Shown piece by piece: positions 57,869-64,000 of a stretch of DNA of 64,000 bases. A model generated the notes under the pieces. That model made no database searches, was not told where the DNA came from, and saw nothing but the letters and a program-made list of their open reading frames with translations. Each line of letters starts with the position of its first letter. Position 1 is the stretch's first letter. The DNA is from Iamia majanohamensis (lineage in GTDB: Bacteria; Actinomycetota; Acidimicrobiia; Acidimicrobiales; Iamiaceae), in the NCBI RefSeq assembly GCF_028532485.1, contig NZ_CP116942.1:4464001-4528000 (forward strand), in the 5' to 3' direction. The translations under genes and the position numbers were made by a program.

Positions 57869-57874
57869 TAGGCT
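57869..57874 (+). promoter_or_regulatory. Leaderless-type -10 box of the ferredoxin-like gene
   Basis: TAGGCT occupies -12 to -7 of GTG 57881 with no Shine-Dalgarno between, so the transcript should begin at or next to the start codon. Confidence 0.55.
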
Positions 57875-57880
57875 GCCGCC

Positions 57881-58195
57881 GTGACCGACCCCGACGCCCC
57901 CCGCCCCGTGCGCCTGCCGTGGCGCGACGCCGTGGTCCTGGTGTGCCGGGAGTGCGACGGGCGCGGCGGGCTCAGCCCGAAGAAGGTGCGCAAGGCGCTG
58001 AAGGGCCGGGTCGGCGCCACCCTCCCCCGCCGCTCGGTGCGGGTCCTGGCCGCCTCCTGCCTCGACGCCTGCCCCAAGCAGGGCGTCACCGTGGCCACCG
58101 CCGGCGCGTCCGAGCGGGCGGTGGTGGTCCGCACCCGCGCCCAGTGCGACGGCGTCGTCGACGCCCTGGCCGCCGACCTCCCCACCGCCTCGTGA
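57881..58195 (+). CDS. (2Fe-2S) ferredoxin domain protein
   Basis: 104 residues with four cysteines in the thioredoxin-like ferredoxin pattern: VLVCRECDGRGGLSPKKVRK (CxxC) and ASCLDACPKQGVTVATA (CxxxC). These could hold a 2Fe-2S cluster as in the small NuoE-like/Azotobacter-type ferredoxins. GTG 57881 has TAGGCT at -12 to -7. The membrane desaturase is divergent only 75 bases away and needs an electron donor, so a redox partnership is possible but unproven. Confidence 0.75.
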   Translation: MTDPDAPRPVRLPWRDAVVLVCRECDGRGGLSPKKVRKALKGRVGATLPRRSVRVLAASCLDACPKQGVTVATAGASERAVVVRTRAQCDGVVDALAADLPTAS

Positions 58196-58232
58196 CCCCG
58201 GACGCCGTGGGCCCCGCCACCCCGGTCCCGGC

Positions 58233-59051
58233 GTGAGCGAGCCGAGCGGCCCCTGGCGCCCGGAGGAGGAGCCGGCCCTGCCGGCCCGGTCGGTGGTGGC
58301 CTCCACCCTGCTCGGCGTGCGCCCGCCGCGGCTGCCGACGGCGATCCTCGTCCGCTCCTGCGGGCTCTTCGGCATCCGCCCCGGCACGGCCCGGGTGGCC
58401 ATCTCCCGCATGGCGGCGGCGGGCGAGCTGGTGGCCGACGACGACGGCTACGCCCTGGGGCCCGACCTGCGGGCCCGCCAGGCCCGCCAGGACCTCAGCC
58501 GCCAGGGGACCACGACGGCCTGGGACCCGGACCGCGACGGGTGGCACCAGCTGGTGGTCACCGGCGAGGCCCGGGCCGCAGCCGACCGCACCGCGCTGCG
58601 GCGCGCGGCGCGCGCCCTCCGCCTGGCCGAGCTCCGCGAGGGGGTGTGGCTGCGGCCCGCCAACCTCGACCTGACCGACCAGCCCGACGCCCTGGCCGTG
58701 GCCGAGGCCCAGTGCCTCCGGCTGCGGGCCCACCCCGACGGCGACGGGGCCGCGCTCGCCGGGCGCCTGTGGGACCTGGCCGGCTGGGCCCGTCGGGCCC
58801 GTCGCCTGGTGGCCGCCCTGGACGCCTCGCGGCCGGCCCTGGAGGGCCACGACCTCGACGCCCTCCCCCACGGCTTCGTCCTCTCCGCCGCGTCGCTGCG
58901 CCACCTCCAGTCCGACCCGCTGCTGCCGGCGGCCCTGCTCCCGTCGGGCTGGCCCGGGCCCGACCTGCGCCGCACCTGGGAGGGCTGGAACCGGGCCTTC
59001 CTCGGGGTGTGGGCCGACTGGTACCGCGCCGAGCAGGCCGACTCGGCCTGA
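58233..59051 (+). CDS. PaaX-like transcriptional regulator
   Basis: 272 residues. N-terminal winged-helix: VVASTLLGVRPPRLPTAILV, LFGIRPGTARVAISRMAAAG, the PaaX HTH layout. The central and C-terminal PaaX domains follow with GWHQLVVTGEARAAADRTALRR, LRLAELREGVWLRPANLDL and HGFVLSAASLRHLQSDPLLP, then LRRTWEGWNRAFLG. PaaX proteins repress aromatic or amino-acid catabolism via acyl-CoA effectors; no phenylacetate genes are adjacent. Starts 37 bases after the ferredoxin-like gene. Confidence 0.85.
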   Translation: MSEPSGPWRPEEEPALPARSVVASTLLGVRPPRLPTAILVRSCGLFGIRPGTARVAISRMAAAGELVADDDGYALGPDLRARQARQDLSRQGTTTAWDPDRDGWHQLVVTGEARAAADRTALRRAARALRLAELREGVWLRPANLDLTDQPDALAVAEAQCLRLRAHPDGDGAALAGRLWDLAGWARRARRLVAALDASRPALEGHDLDALPHGFVLSAASLRHLQSDPLLPAALLPSGWPGPDLRRTWEGWNRAFLGVWADWYRAEQADSA

Positions 59052-59062
59052 CTGCCTGACTT

Positions 59063-59189
59063 CCCCAACCTTGGACGGTTGATCGCGCCAGGCAACGACA
59101 CCCGTCCAACGTCCGCGGCCCCGGTCCGAGTCACCCCCGAACCTTGGACGGTTGATCGCGCCAGAGAACGACACCCGTCCAAGGTCCGC
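59063..59189. repeat. Tandem intergenic hairpin repeat (two ~54-bp copies)
   Basis: Copies at 59063-59116 and 59135-59189 share CCTTGGACGGTTGATCGCGC and then GACACCCGTCCAA. In copy 1 the arms are TTGGACGG (59071-59078) and CCGTCCAA (59102-59109); in copy 2 CCTTGGACGG (59142-59151) and CCGTCCAAGG (59175-59184); both loops are 23 bases. Copy 2 opens CACCCCCGAACC, identical to the opening of the 1122 repeat. Located between the PaaX and MBL genes, both plus-strand, so not only a convergent terminator. Confidence 0.75.
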
Positions 59190-59227
59190 TCGCCCGCCCG
59201 GTGGGACGGGCGGCGAGGCGTGCCAGC

Positions 59228-59956
59228 ATGGGAGCCATGGCCGACGACGACCGCTTCTACTTCCGCCAGCTGCTCGCCGGGATGGACGTGGCCGCCGACG
59301 ACGTCATCGCCCAGCAGATGGTCAACTTCGTCTACCTGCTCGGCGACCGCGAGACCGGCGAGGCCGTCGCCGTCGACCTGGCCTACGACGTCCCGGGCGT
59401 GCTCGACGTCCTCGCCGCCGACGACATGCGCCTGGTCGGGACCCTCGCCACCCACTACCACCCCGACCACGTGGGCGGCAGCCTGATGGGCCACCCCATC
59501 GCCGGGCTGACCGAGCTGCTCGAGGCCACCGAGGTGCCGGTGCACGTGCAGGCCGACGAGGTCGAGTGGGTCACCAAGGCCACCGGCGTCGGGGCCGAGC
59601 ACCTGGTCGCCCACGCCAGCGGCGACACCGTCATGGTGGGCGAGATCCCCATCACCCTCATCCACACGCCGGGCCACACGCCGGGCAGCCAGTGCTTCCT
59701 CGTCGAGGGCCGGCTGGTCGCGGGCGACACGCTGTTCCTCGACGGCTGCGGGCGCACCGACCTGCCCGGCAGCGACCCCGAGCAGATGTACCTGTCGCTC
59801 ACCCAGCGCCTCAGCCAGGTGCCCGACGACGTGGTCCTCCACCCCGGCCACCTCTACTCCGAGAAGCCCAAGGCCCCCATGGGCGAGGTGCGCCAGCGCA
59901 ACGTGGTGTTCCGGCCCGAGACCCAGGAGCAGTGGATGATGATGTTCGCCCGCTGA
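59228..59956 (+). CDS. MBL-fold hydrolase (glyoxalase II/persulfide dioxygenase-like)
   Basis: 242 residues: VNFVYLLGDRETGEAVAVDL, metal motif ATHYHPDHVGGS, IHTPGHTPGSQCFLVEGRLV, AGDTLFLDGCGRTDLPGSDP and VVLHPGHLYSEKPKAPMGEV. The last segment and LFLDGCGRTDL resemble persulfide dioxygenases and glyoxalase II-like enzymes. ATG 59228 (GCGAGG upstream) or ATG 59237 (RBS too close) are the two starts; the former is preferred. The dienelactone hydrolase starts 29 bases downstream. Confidence 0.85.
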   Translation: MGAMADDDRFYFRQLLAGMDVAADDVIAQQMVNFVYLLGDRETGEAVAVDLAYDVPGVLDVLAADDMRLVGTLATHYHPDHVGGSLMGHPIAGLTELLEATEVPVHVQADEVEWVTKATGVGAEHLVAHASGDTVMVGEIPITLIHTPGHTPGSQCFLVEGRLVAGDTLFLDGCGRTDLPGSDPEQMYLSLTQRLSQVPDDVVLHPGHLYSEKPKAPMGEVRQRNVVFRPETQEQWMMMFAR

Positions 59957-59985
59957 GGGCGGACACCCCCACCCCGAGGAGCACC

Positions 59986-60708
59986 GTGACCGATCCCGTC
60001 GAGCCCACCACCACCCTGTCCGTCGCCCGCGACGGCGACGGCGCCATGGACATGCCCGTGTGGCTGCCCGACGGCGGCTCCGGGCCGGCCCTGGTGCTGG
60101 TCCAGGAGATCTTCGGGGTGGGCGAGTGGATCCGGGCCGTGGCCACCGAGCTGGCCGTCGAGGGCTACGTCGTCGGCGCCCCCGACCTCTACTGGCGCCT
60201 GGAGCCCGGCTTCGTCGCCAGCGGCGACGAGGAGGGCATGCAGGCCGCCTTCGCCCTGGCCGGCCGCCTCGACCTGCCGGCCGCGGTGGGCGACGTGGTC
60301 GCGGCCCTCGACGCGCTCGACGGCCACGAGGCCGTGGTCGGCTACCCGGGCGTGCTCGGCTACTGCCTGGGCGGCACCCTCGCCTGGATGGCGGCCGCGG
60401 CCGGCAACCCGGCCGTGTGCGTCTCCTACTACGGCTCGGGCGTGCCCGACGCCCTCGACGAGCTCGAGGCCGTGCACTGCCCGACCCTGCTGCACTTCGG
60501 CGGCGACGACCCCTACATCGCCCGCGAGGGGGTCGACCGGGTCGCCGGCGCCGTGGAGGGCCAGGAGCGCATCGAGGTCCACGTGCACGAGGGCGCGGGC
60601 CACGCCTTCGAGAACGACCGGGCCCCGCAGTTCCACGACCCCGACGCCGCGACCCGGTCGCGACGGCTCACCCTCGACTTCCTGGGCCGCCACCACACCG
60701 GCGGCTGA
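59986..60708 (+). CDS. Dienelactone hydrolase family protein
   Basis: 240 residues of the alpha/beta hydrolase DLH family with a cysteine nucleophile: LVLVQEIFGVGEWIRAVATE (Glu near 36-37 that activates the Cys), YLGYCLGGTLAW-type elbow GVLGYCLGGTLAW, Asp in HFGGDDPYIAREG and His in HEGAGHAFENDRAPQ. Members hydrolyse dienelactones or related carbonyl-esters in aromatic breakdown. GTG 59986 has GAGGAG five bases upstream. Operon with the MBL gene. Confidence 0.88.
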   Translation: MTDPVEPTTTLSVARDGDGAMDMPVWLPDGGSGPALVLVQEIFGVGEWIRAVATELAVEGYVVGAPDLYWRLEPGFVASGDEEGMQAAFALAGRLDLPAAVGDVVAALDALDGHEAVVGYPGVLGYCLGGTLAWMAAAAGNPAVCVSYYGSGVPDALDELEAVHCPTLLHFGGDDPYIAREGVDRVAGAVEGQERIEVHVHEGAGHAFENDRAPQFHDPDAATRSRRLTLDFLGRHHTGG

Positions 60709-60726
60709 CCCGGCCCGTCGCCCCGC

Positions 60727-62043
60727 TCAGGTGAGCACGGGGGCGGCGACCGGAGGGTGCACCCCGACCCGGTCCAGGCGTGCCACCACCGCGGGCCGCA
60801 CCGGCCCCGGGGGCGCGGCCCGGGTGGCCGCCCGCTCGACCCGGCCGAGGGGGCCGACCTCCTCGAAGCCCACCACCAGGGCCGCCTCCAGCGACGCACC
60901 GGCGACGAGCTCGACCCACGAGACGTGGCGGGCGGCCACGAAGGCGTCCGGCAGCGGACCCCGCCCGGGGCGACGGTGCAGCACCGACCCCCCGCAGCCG
61001 GCGTTGGCGTAGAGCACCCCGCCGGCGACGCCCAGCTCGGGGATGTGGGTGTGGCCGGTCACGTAGGCGGCGACGCCGGTGGCGCCGAGGGCGGCGGCCC
61101 GGCCCCGCGCCGCGCCGTTGCCCGGGTCGGCCAGGGCCGACACGTCGAGGTCCACCTCGCCCAGCCAGCGGCGGAGCAGCCCGCCCCAGAACAGGGCGCC
61201 CCCGACGACGGCCACGGCGACGACGACGGCCACGGCCAGGGCGACGAGGGCGGCGCCGCCGAGCGGGGCCCCGGCCGCGGCGGCCAGGCCCAGGGCGACG
61301 GCGGCGACCGCCGGCAGCGCGGCCACCGCCAGGGCGGGGACGAGGCGGCGGTAGAGCAGGCGCGAGGTGACCAGGGCGGGCACGTCGAGGGGGTCGGCGA
61401 CCAGCTCCAGGCCCTGGGCCCAGCCCCGCCGCACCGACCCGCCCAGCAGCGGCAGGAGCTCCTGCACCACGTGGTGGCCGATCGGGGTCTCGGCCGGGTC
61501 GCGGGGGTCGACGAAGGCGTTGGCCGGGTCGACCTGGTGGCCGTGCTCCACCCGCACCCGCCGGGGGCCCTGCCCGGTCTCGAGGTCGAGGTCGGCGGCC
61601 AGGGCCACGGTCGCCCCCAGCCGTCGCTGCACGGTGGCCACGGCGTCGCCGTCCCAGGCGAGGGCGCCGTCGTGGTTGCCCGGCAGCACCACCACCGACC
61701 GGTCGGGCCGGGCCGCCCACGCCGCCACCGCCCCGGTCAGGGCGGGGTGGGCGTCGAGGGCCAGGCCGGGGTCGACCTGGGCGCCGACGAGCATCTCGAA
61801 GCAGTCCCCGGCCAGGACCAGCACACCGGGTCCGGTGGTGGCGGCCAGGGCGGCGGCGACGGCCTCGGCGGCCGCGGTCGAGGCGGTCCCGGCCCGGGCT
61901 GAGAGGTGGAGGTCGCTGACGACCAGGGCCCGTCCGCCCCGGGGCACGGCCACGGCGGTCACGTCGGCCACGAGGGGCGCGTCGGTGCCGGTCGGCCCCG
62001 GCGCGACGAGGCGCGCCCCGATCTCCCCCCTGTCCCCCAGCAA
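60727..62043 (-). CDS. LpxH-like metallophosphoesterase with internal membrane hairpin
   Basis: About 438 residues from TTG 62043; GTG 61971 is the next candidate. Phosphoesterase motifs: LVVSDLHLSARAG, VLVLAGDCFEML, VVVLPGNHDGALAW, RVRVEHGHQVDPANAF and VTGHTHIPELG. Between the last two, ~250-310, two hydrophobic helices (VPALAVAALPAVAAVALGLA and ALVALAVAVVVAVAVVGGAL) are inserted in the catalytic domain. UDP-diacylglucosamine hydrolase LpxH has a helical insertion at the same place, but LPS is not expected here; a lipid-linked substrate is inferred. A TACGCT box stands 7 bases before the TTG. Confidence 0.72.
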   Translation of the reverse strand: MLGDRGEIGARLVAPGPTGTDAPLVADVTAVAVPRGGRALVVSDLHLSARAGTASTAAAEAVAAALAATTGPGVLVLAGDCFEMLVGAQVDPGLALDAHPALTGAVAAWAARPDRSVVVLPGNHDGALAWDGDAVATVQRRLGATVALAADLDLETGQGPRRVRVEHGHQVDPANAFVDPRDPAETPIGHHVVQELLPLLGGSVRRGWAQGLELVADPLDVPALVTSRLLYRRLVPALAVAALPAVAAVALGLAAAAGAPLGGAALVALAVAVVVAVAVVGGALFWGGLLRRWLGEVDLDVSALADPGNGAARGRAAALGATGVAAYVTGHTHIPELGVAGGVLYANAGCGGSVLHRRPGRGPLPDAFVAARHVSWVELVAGASLEAALVVGFEEVGPLGRVERAATRAAPPGPVRPAVVARLDRVGVHPPVAAPVLT

Positions 62044-62195
62044 GGGGGCGAGCGTACCCCGACCCCGGGTCCCCGCCCAGAGGGCAGGTGTCACGTCCCG
62101 GCGGAGGCGCGCGCTCGCGCCGCGCCCCGAGCACCTCGGCCCCCGACCCGCGCGGGCCACGTCGCCCTCGCCGGACGGCCTCCGCCGGGAGGGGC

Positions 62196-63149
62196 TCAGG
62201 CGAGGCGGTCCGCCAGGAGCTCGAGCACCGGAGGCCACGCCGGCCCGTCGGGGTCGATCACCACGAAGTGGTCGCCGCCGTCGACGGGCTCGAGGCGGAC
62301 CTCGTCGCCGGCGTCGGCCGCCCGGGCCGCGTAGGTCTCGGACTGGACGATGGGGACGATGGCGTCGTCGGTCCCGTGGACGAGCAGCTGGTGCACGGCG
62401 GAGCCGAGGGGCAGGCGCTCGATGGGCGAGGCGTACAGGTAGGCCTCGCCGGCCTCGCCGGTGGGCTGGCCGCCCATCAGGTCCGCGGCCGCGCCCTGGC
62501 CCAGGCCGTCGATGGCGGCGGCCGCCAGGTTGGCCACGCCGGCCTGGGACACCACCGCCACGGGCCGCACCGCGGGGTCGGCGCCGGGGACGCCCGCCGG
62601 CAGACCGGCCCGGGCCCCGGACCACAGGGCCAGGGTCCCGCCCGCGGAGTGGCCCACGACCGCGACGCGATCGCGGTCGAGGATGAGGTCGTCGGCGATG
62701 GTGTCGAGGTGGTCGACGGCTGCGGCCACGTCGGAGAACGTCGTGGGCCAGCCGCCGCCCTCACCGATGGGCCGGTAGTCGATGTTCCAGGCGGCCCATC
62801 CCTGCGCGGCCACGGAGCGGGCCAGGGGGTCCATGAGGGAGCGGTCGTAGCCCGCTCGCCAGAACCCGCCGTGCACAAGGACCACGACCGGAAGCCCCTC
62901 GAACGCCGAACCCTCCAGGTCCTCGGCCGTCGGGGCGTCGGCCGGGAGGGTGAGCGCTCCGACCTGGAGGGGGCTCTCGTCGCCGTAGGCCAGGACCTCC
63001 GTCGACCCGGGCTCGGCCTCGGGGCCGTCGCCGTCGGCGTCGTCGTCGTCGCGCCCGGAGCAGCCCACCACGGCCAGCGCCGCCGCCGCGCCCAGGGCCC
63101 CGAGCACGGCCCGTCGGGACACGGGGTGGGAGACCGACGGCGCGCTCAC
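62196..63149 (-). CDS. Tat-exported lipoprotein alpha/beta hydrolase (BD-FAE-like)
   Basis: 317 residues. HPVSRRAVLGALGAAAALAV followed by VGCSGRDDDD is a twin-arginine signal with lipobox (Cys ~30). After an acidic linker, the hydrolase has VVVLVHGGFWRAGYDRSLMD (oxyanion HGGFW), WAAWNIDYRP, nucleophile elbow VAVVGHSAGGTLALW, acid in LLVHGTDDAIVPI and His in VDGGDHFVVID. The BD-FAE family includes feruloyl esterases and kynurenine formamidase-like enzymes. GTG 63149 starts the Tat peptide; the upstream extension is non-coding in appearance. Probably surface-anchored. Confidence 0.87.
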   Translation of the reverse strand: MSAPSVSHPVSRRAVLGALGAAAALAVVGCSGRDDDDADGDGPEAEPGSTEVLAYGDESPLQVGALTLPADAPTAEDLEGSAFEGLPVVVLVHGGFWRAGYDRSLMDPLARSVAAQGWAAWNIDYRPIGEGGGWPTTFSDVAAAVDHLDTIADDLILDRDRVAVVGHSAGGTLALWSGARAGLPAGVPGADPAVRPVAVVSQAGVANLAAAAIDGLGQGAAADLMGGQPTGEAGEAYLYASPIERLPLGSAVHQLLVHGTDDAIVPIVQSETYAARAADAGDEVRLEPVDGGDHFVVIDPDGPAWPPVLELLADRLA

Positions 63150-63298
63150 GGCTCCACCACGCCGCCGGGCGGCGACCCGCCCACGACGCGTCCGGCGCCC
63201 CGGCGGGACCGCAGGGCGCCCGTCTCGCGCCGTGCCAGGGACCGGCCCACCGGCCGCGTGCAGACCGACGCCACGTCTCACCTCTCCCGGGCCCGAGT

Positions 63299-63321
63299 CG
63301 AACCGATCGGTTCGCAGCCTA
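63299..63321 (-). promoter_or_regulatory. 16-bp palindromic operator and -10 box upstream of the Tat hydrolase
   Basis: CGAACCGATCGGTTCG (63299-63314) is a perfect palindrome next to TAGGCT (63321-63316, minus strand). The promoter would give a ~150-nt leader to GTG 63149. No regulator gene is adjacent. The sequence overlaps the permease stop at 63319. Confidence 0.6.
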
Positions 63322-64000
63322 CGTCGGCCCGTCAGCGCCCTCGGCCGAGCCGCGGATCTCGACCCCACCGCCGCTCAGGTGGAACGGCACGGAGGTGACG
63401 ACCGTGTTGGGCCGGGTGCGGAGGCGGCTGCGCAGCACCAGCGCGCTCTGGTTGTGGAGCAGCTGGGCGTACCAGTGGTCGAGCACGAACTCGGGCAGGA
63501 CCACGGTCATGAAGTCGTCCTCCACCTCCTCGTCGTACTCGTCGACGAAGCGCATGATCGGGCGGGACAGCTCCCGGTACGGGGAGTAGAGGGTGCGGAG
63601 CTCGGCCTGGACCCCGTGGCGCTCCCAGTCGGCGATGATCGCCTCCTGCTGCTCCCGTGAGGCCACCACGGACACGGCCAGCAGCCGGTCGGGGCGGAGG
63701 GAGCGGGCGTACCCGATCGCCTCCAGGGACCCCTTGGTCACCCGCCCCACGAGGACCACGACGGTGTGGGTGCGGCGGCGGACCCGGTAGCCGTCGGGCA
63801 CCGCCAGGGCCCGGTCGACGCGGGCGTAGTGGCGGTGGATGGCCCGGAACAGCAGGACGATCAGGGGGATCACCACCGCCGGGATCCAGGCCCCGCTCGT
63901 GAACTTCGAGACCACGACCACCAGGAGCACGACGCCGGTGGCCACGCAGCCGACCATGTTGATGGCCAGGCCCCGCTGCCAGTGCGGCTCGCGCAGCCGG
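63319..64000 (-). CDS. APC-superfamily amino acid permease, C-terminal part (5' end outside window)
   Basis: The frame is open to the window edge (RLREPHWQRGLAINMVGC at the start). A final helix pair TGVVLLVVVVSKFTSGAWIP, AVVIPLIVLLFRAIHRHYAR is followed by a ~150-residue cytoplasmic domain with a Rossmann-like pattern: VVVLVGRVTKGSLEAIGYAR, LAVSVVASREQQEAIIADWE and LPEFVLDHWYAQLLHNQSAL. This is the arrangement of large actinobacterial APC permeases with a UspA-like C-terminal domain. Substrate unknown. The first ~450 residues lie beyond position 64000. Confidence 0.85.
   Translation of the reverse strand, partial: RLREPHWQRGLAINMVGCVATGVVLLVVVVSKFTSGAWIPAVVIPLIVLLFRAIHRHYARVDRALAVPDGYRVRRRTHTVVVLVGRVTKGSLEAIGYARSLRPDRLLAVSVVASREQQEAIIADWERHGVQAELRTLYSPYRELSRPIMRFVDEYDEEVEDDFMTVVLPEFVLDHWYAQLLHNQSALVLRSRLRTRPNTVVTSVPFHLSGGGVEIRGSAEGADGPT

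Noticed and set aside
1-64000. CRISPR arrays, rRNA genes, intact insertion sequences, replication origin
   Set aside because: No regularly spaced repeats, rRNA sequence, transposase gene or DnaA-box cluster was seen; only integrase and recombinase remnants exist.

Overview
The window is about 64 kb of very GC-rich, densely packed actinobacterial chromosome. Evidence for this is the GC-saturated third codon positions, the many GTG starts, overlapping ATGA/GTGA stop-start junctions, TANNNT -10 boxes placed 7-12 bases before start codons (leaderless-type promoters), LuxR- and SARP-type large ATPase regulators, WYL and PaaX regulators, and many alpha/beta hydrolases. A free-living, moderately salt-tolerant soil or aquatic actinobacterium fits, perhaps Acidimicrobiia, but nothing here fixes the genus. 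No rRNA operon, CRISPR array or intact mobile element was found.

Layout. 1-5.3 kb: end of a TetR-like regulator, a PhyH-type dioxygenase, a DUF218 protein, a quinone-reductase-like MDR enzyme, a sulfotransferase, and a frameshifted metallo-beta-lactamase (MBL) gene. 5.3-9.7 kb: an aromatic meta-cleavage module (extradiol dioxygenase, FAA hydrolase, a damaged FAD hydroxylase, a divergent TetR with palindromic operators, a VOC protein). 9.8-22 kb: MBL hydrolase, small DUF proteins, a LuxR/ATPase regulator followed by two alpha/beta hydrolases, a frameshifted LLM oxidoreductase, a DrrAB-like ABC exporter, and a DUF1028 protein. 22-30 kb: a TetR-like protein, a 1,198-residue SARP/ATPase regulator, then a scar of two truncated genes, a DUF4214 lipoprotein with a duplicated domain, and an integrase remnant beside tRNA-Arg(ACG).

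30.4-33.6 kb: a complete ectABCD operon for ectoine and 5-hydroxyectoine. 33.7-50 kb: lipoprotein hydrolase, di-iron acyl-ACP desaturase with twin operators, two lysozyme-like paralogues, tRNA-Ser(GCT), EamA transporter, phosphoesterase, trmB, an ArsR-SRPBCC pair with twin palindromic operators, GMC oxidoreductase, PBP4-type DacB, and a glutamine-synthetase-like ligase overlapping a Cys/His/Asp protein. 50-51.5 kb: a WYL regulator with an NTF2-like gene.

51.5-56.7 kb is an accessory island of lower GC in its core. It holds a WYL-related pseudogene, small hypotheticals, a ribbon-helix-helix protein, an unrecognised 610-residue membrane protein, a serine-recombinase pseudogene and tRNA-Ser(TGA). 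56.8-64 kb returns to core-like genes: membrane desaturase, ferredoxin-like protein, PaaX regulator, MBL hydrolase, dienelactone hydrolase, an LpxH-like phosphoesterase with a membrane hairpin, a Tat lipoprotein hydrolase, and the C-terminus of an APC permease.

The strongest leads are: a recurring intergenic hairpin element introduced by CCGAACC; a palindrome that encloses a ribosome binding site and GTG start; twin operators on a leaderless desaturase promoter; short leader ORFs ending in GTGA overlaps; the ligase plus Cys/His/Asp module; and the island membrane protein. Eight damaged genes are present. Three of them (MBL, FAD hydroxylase, LLM) lie in otherwise healthy operons and may be either genuine decay or assembly error.
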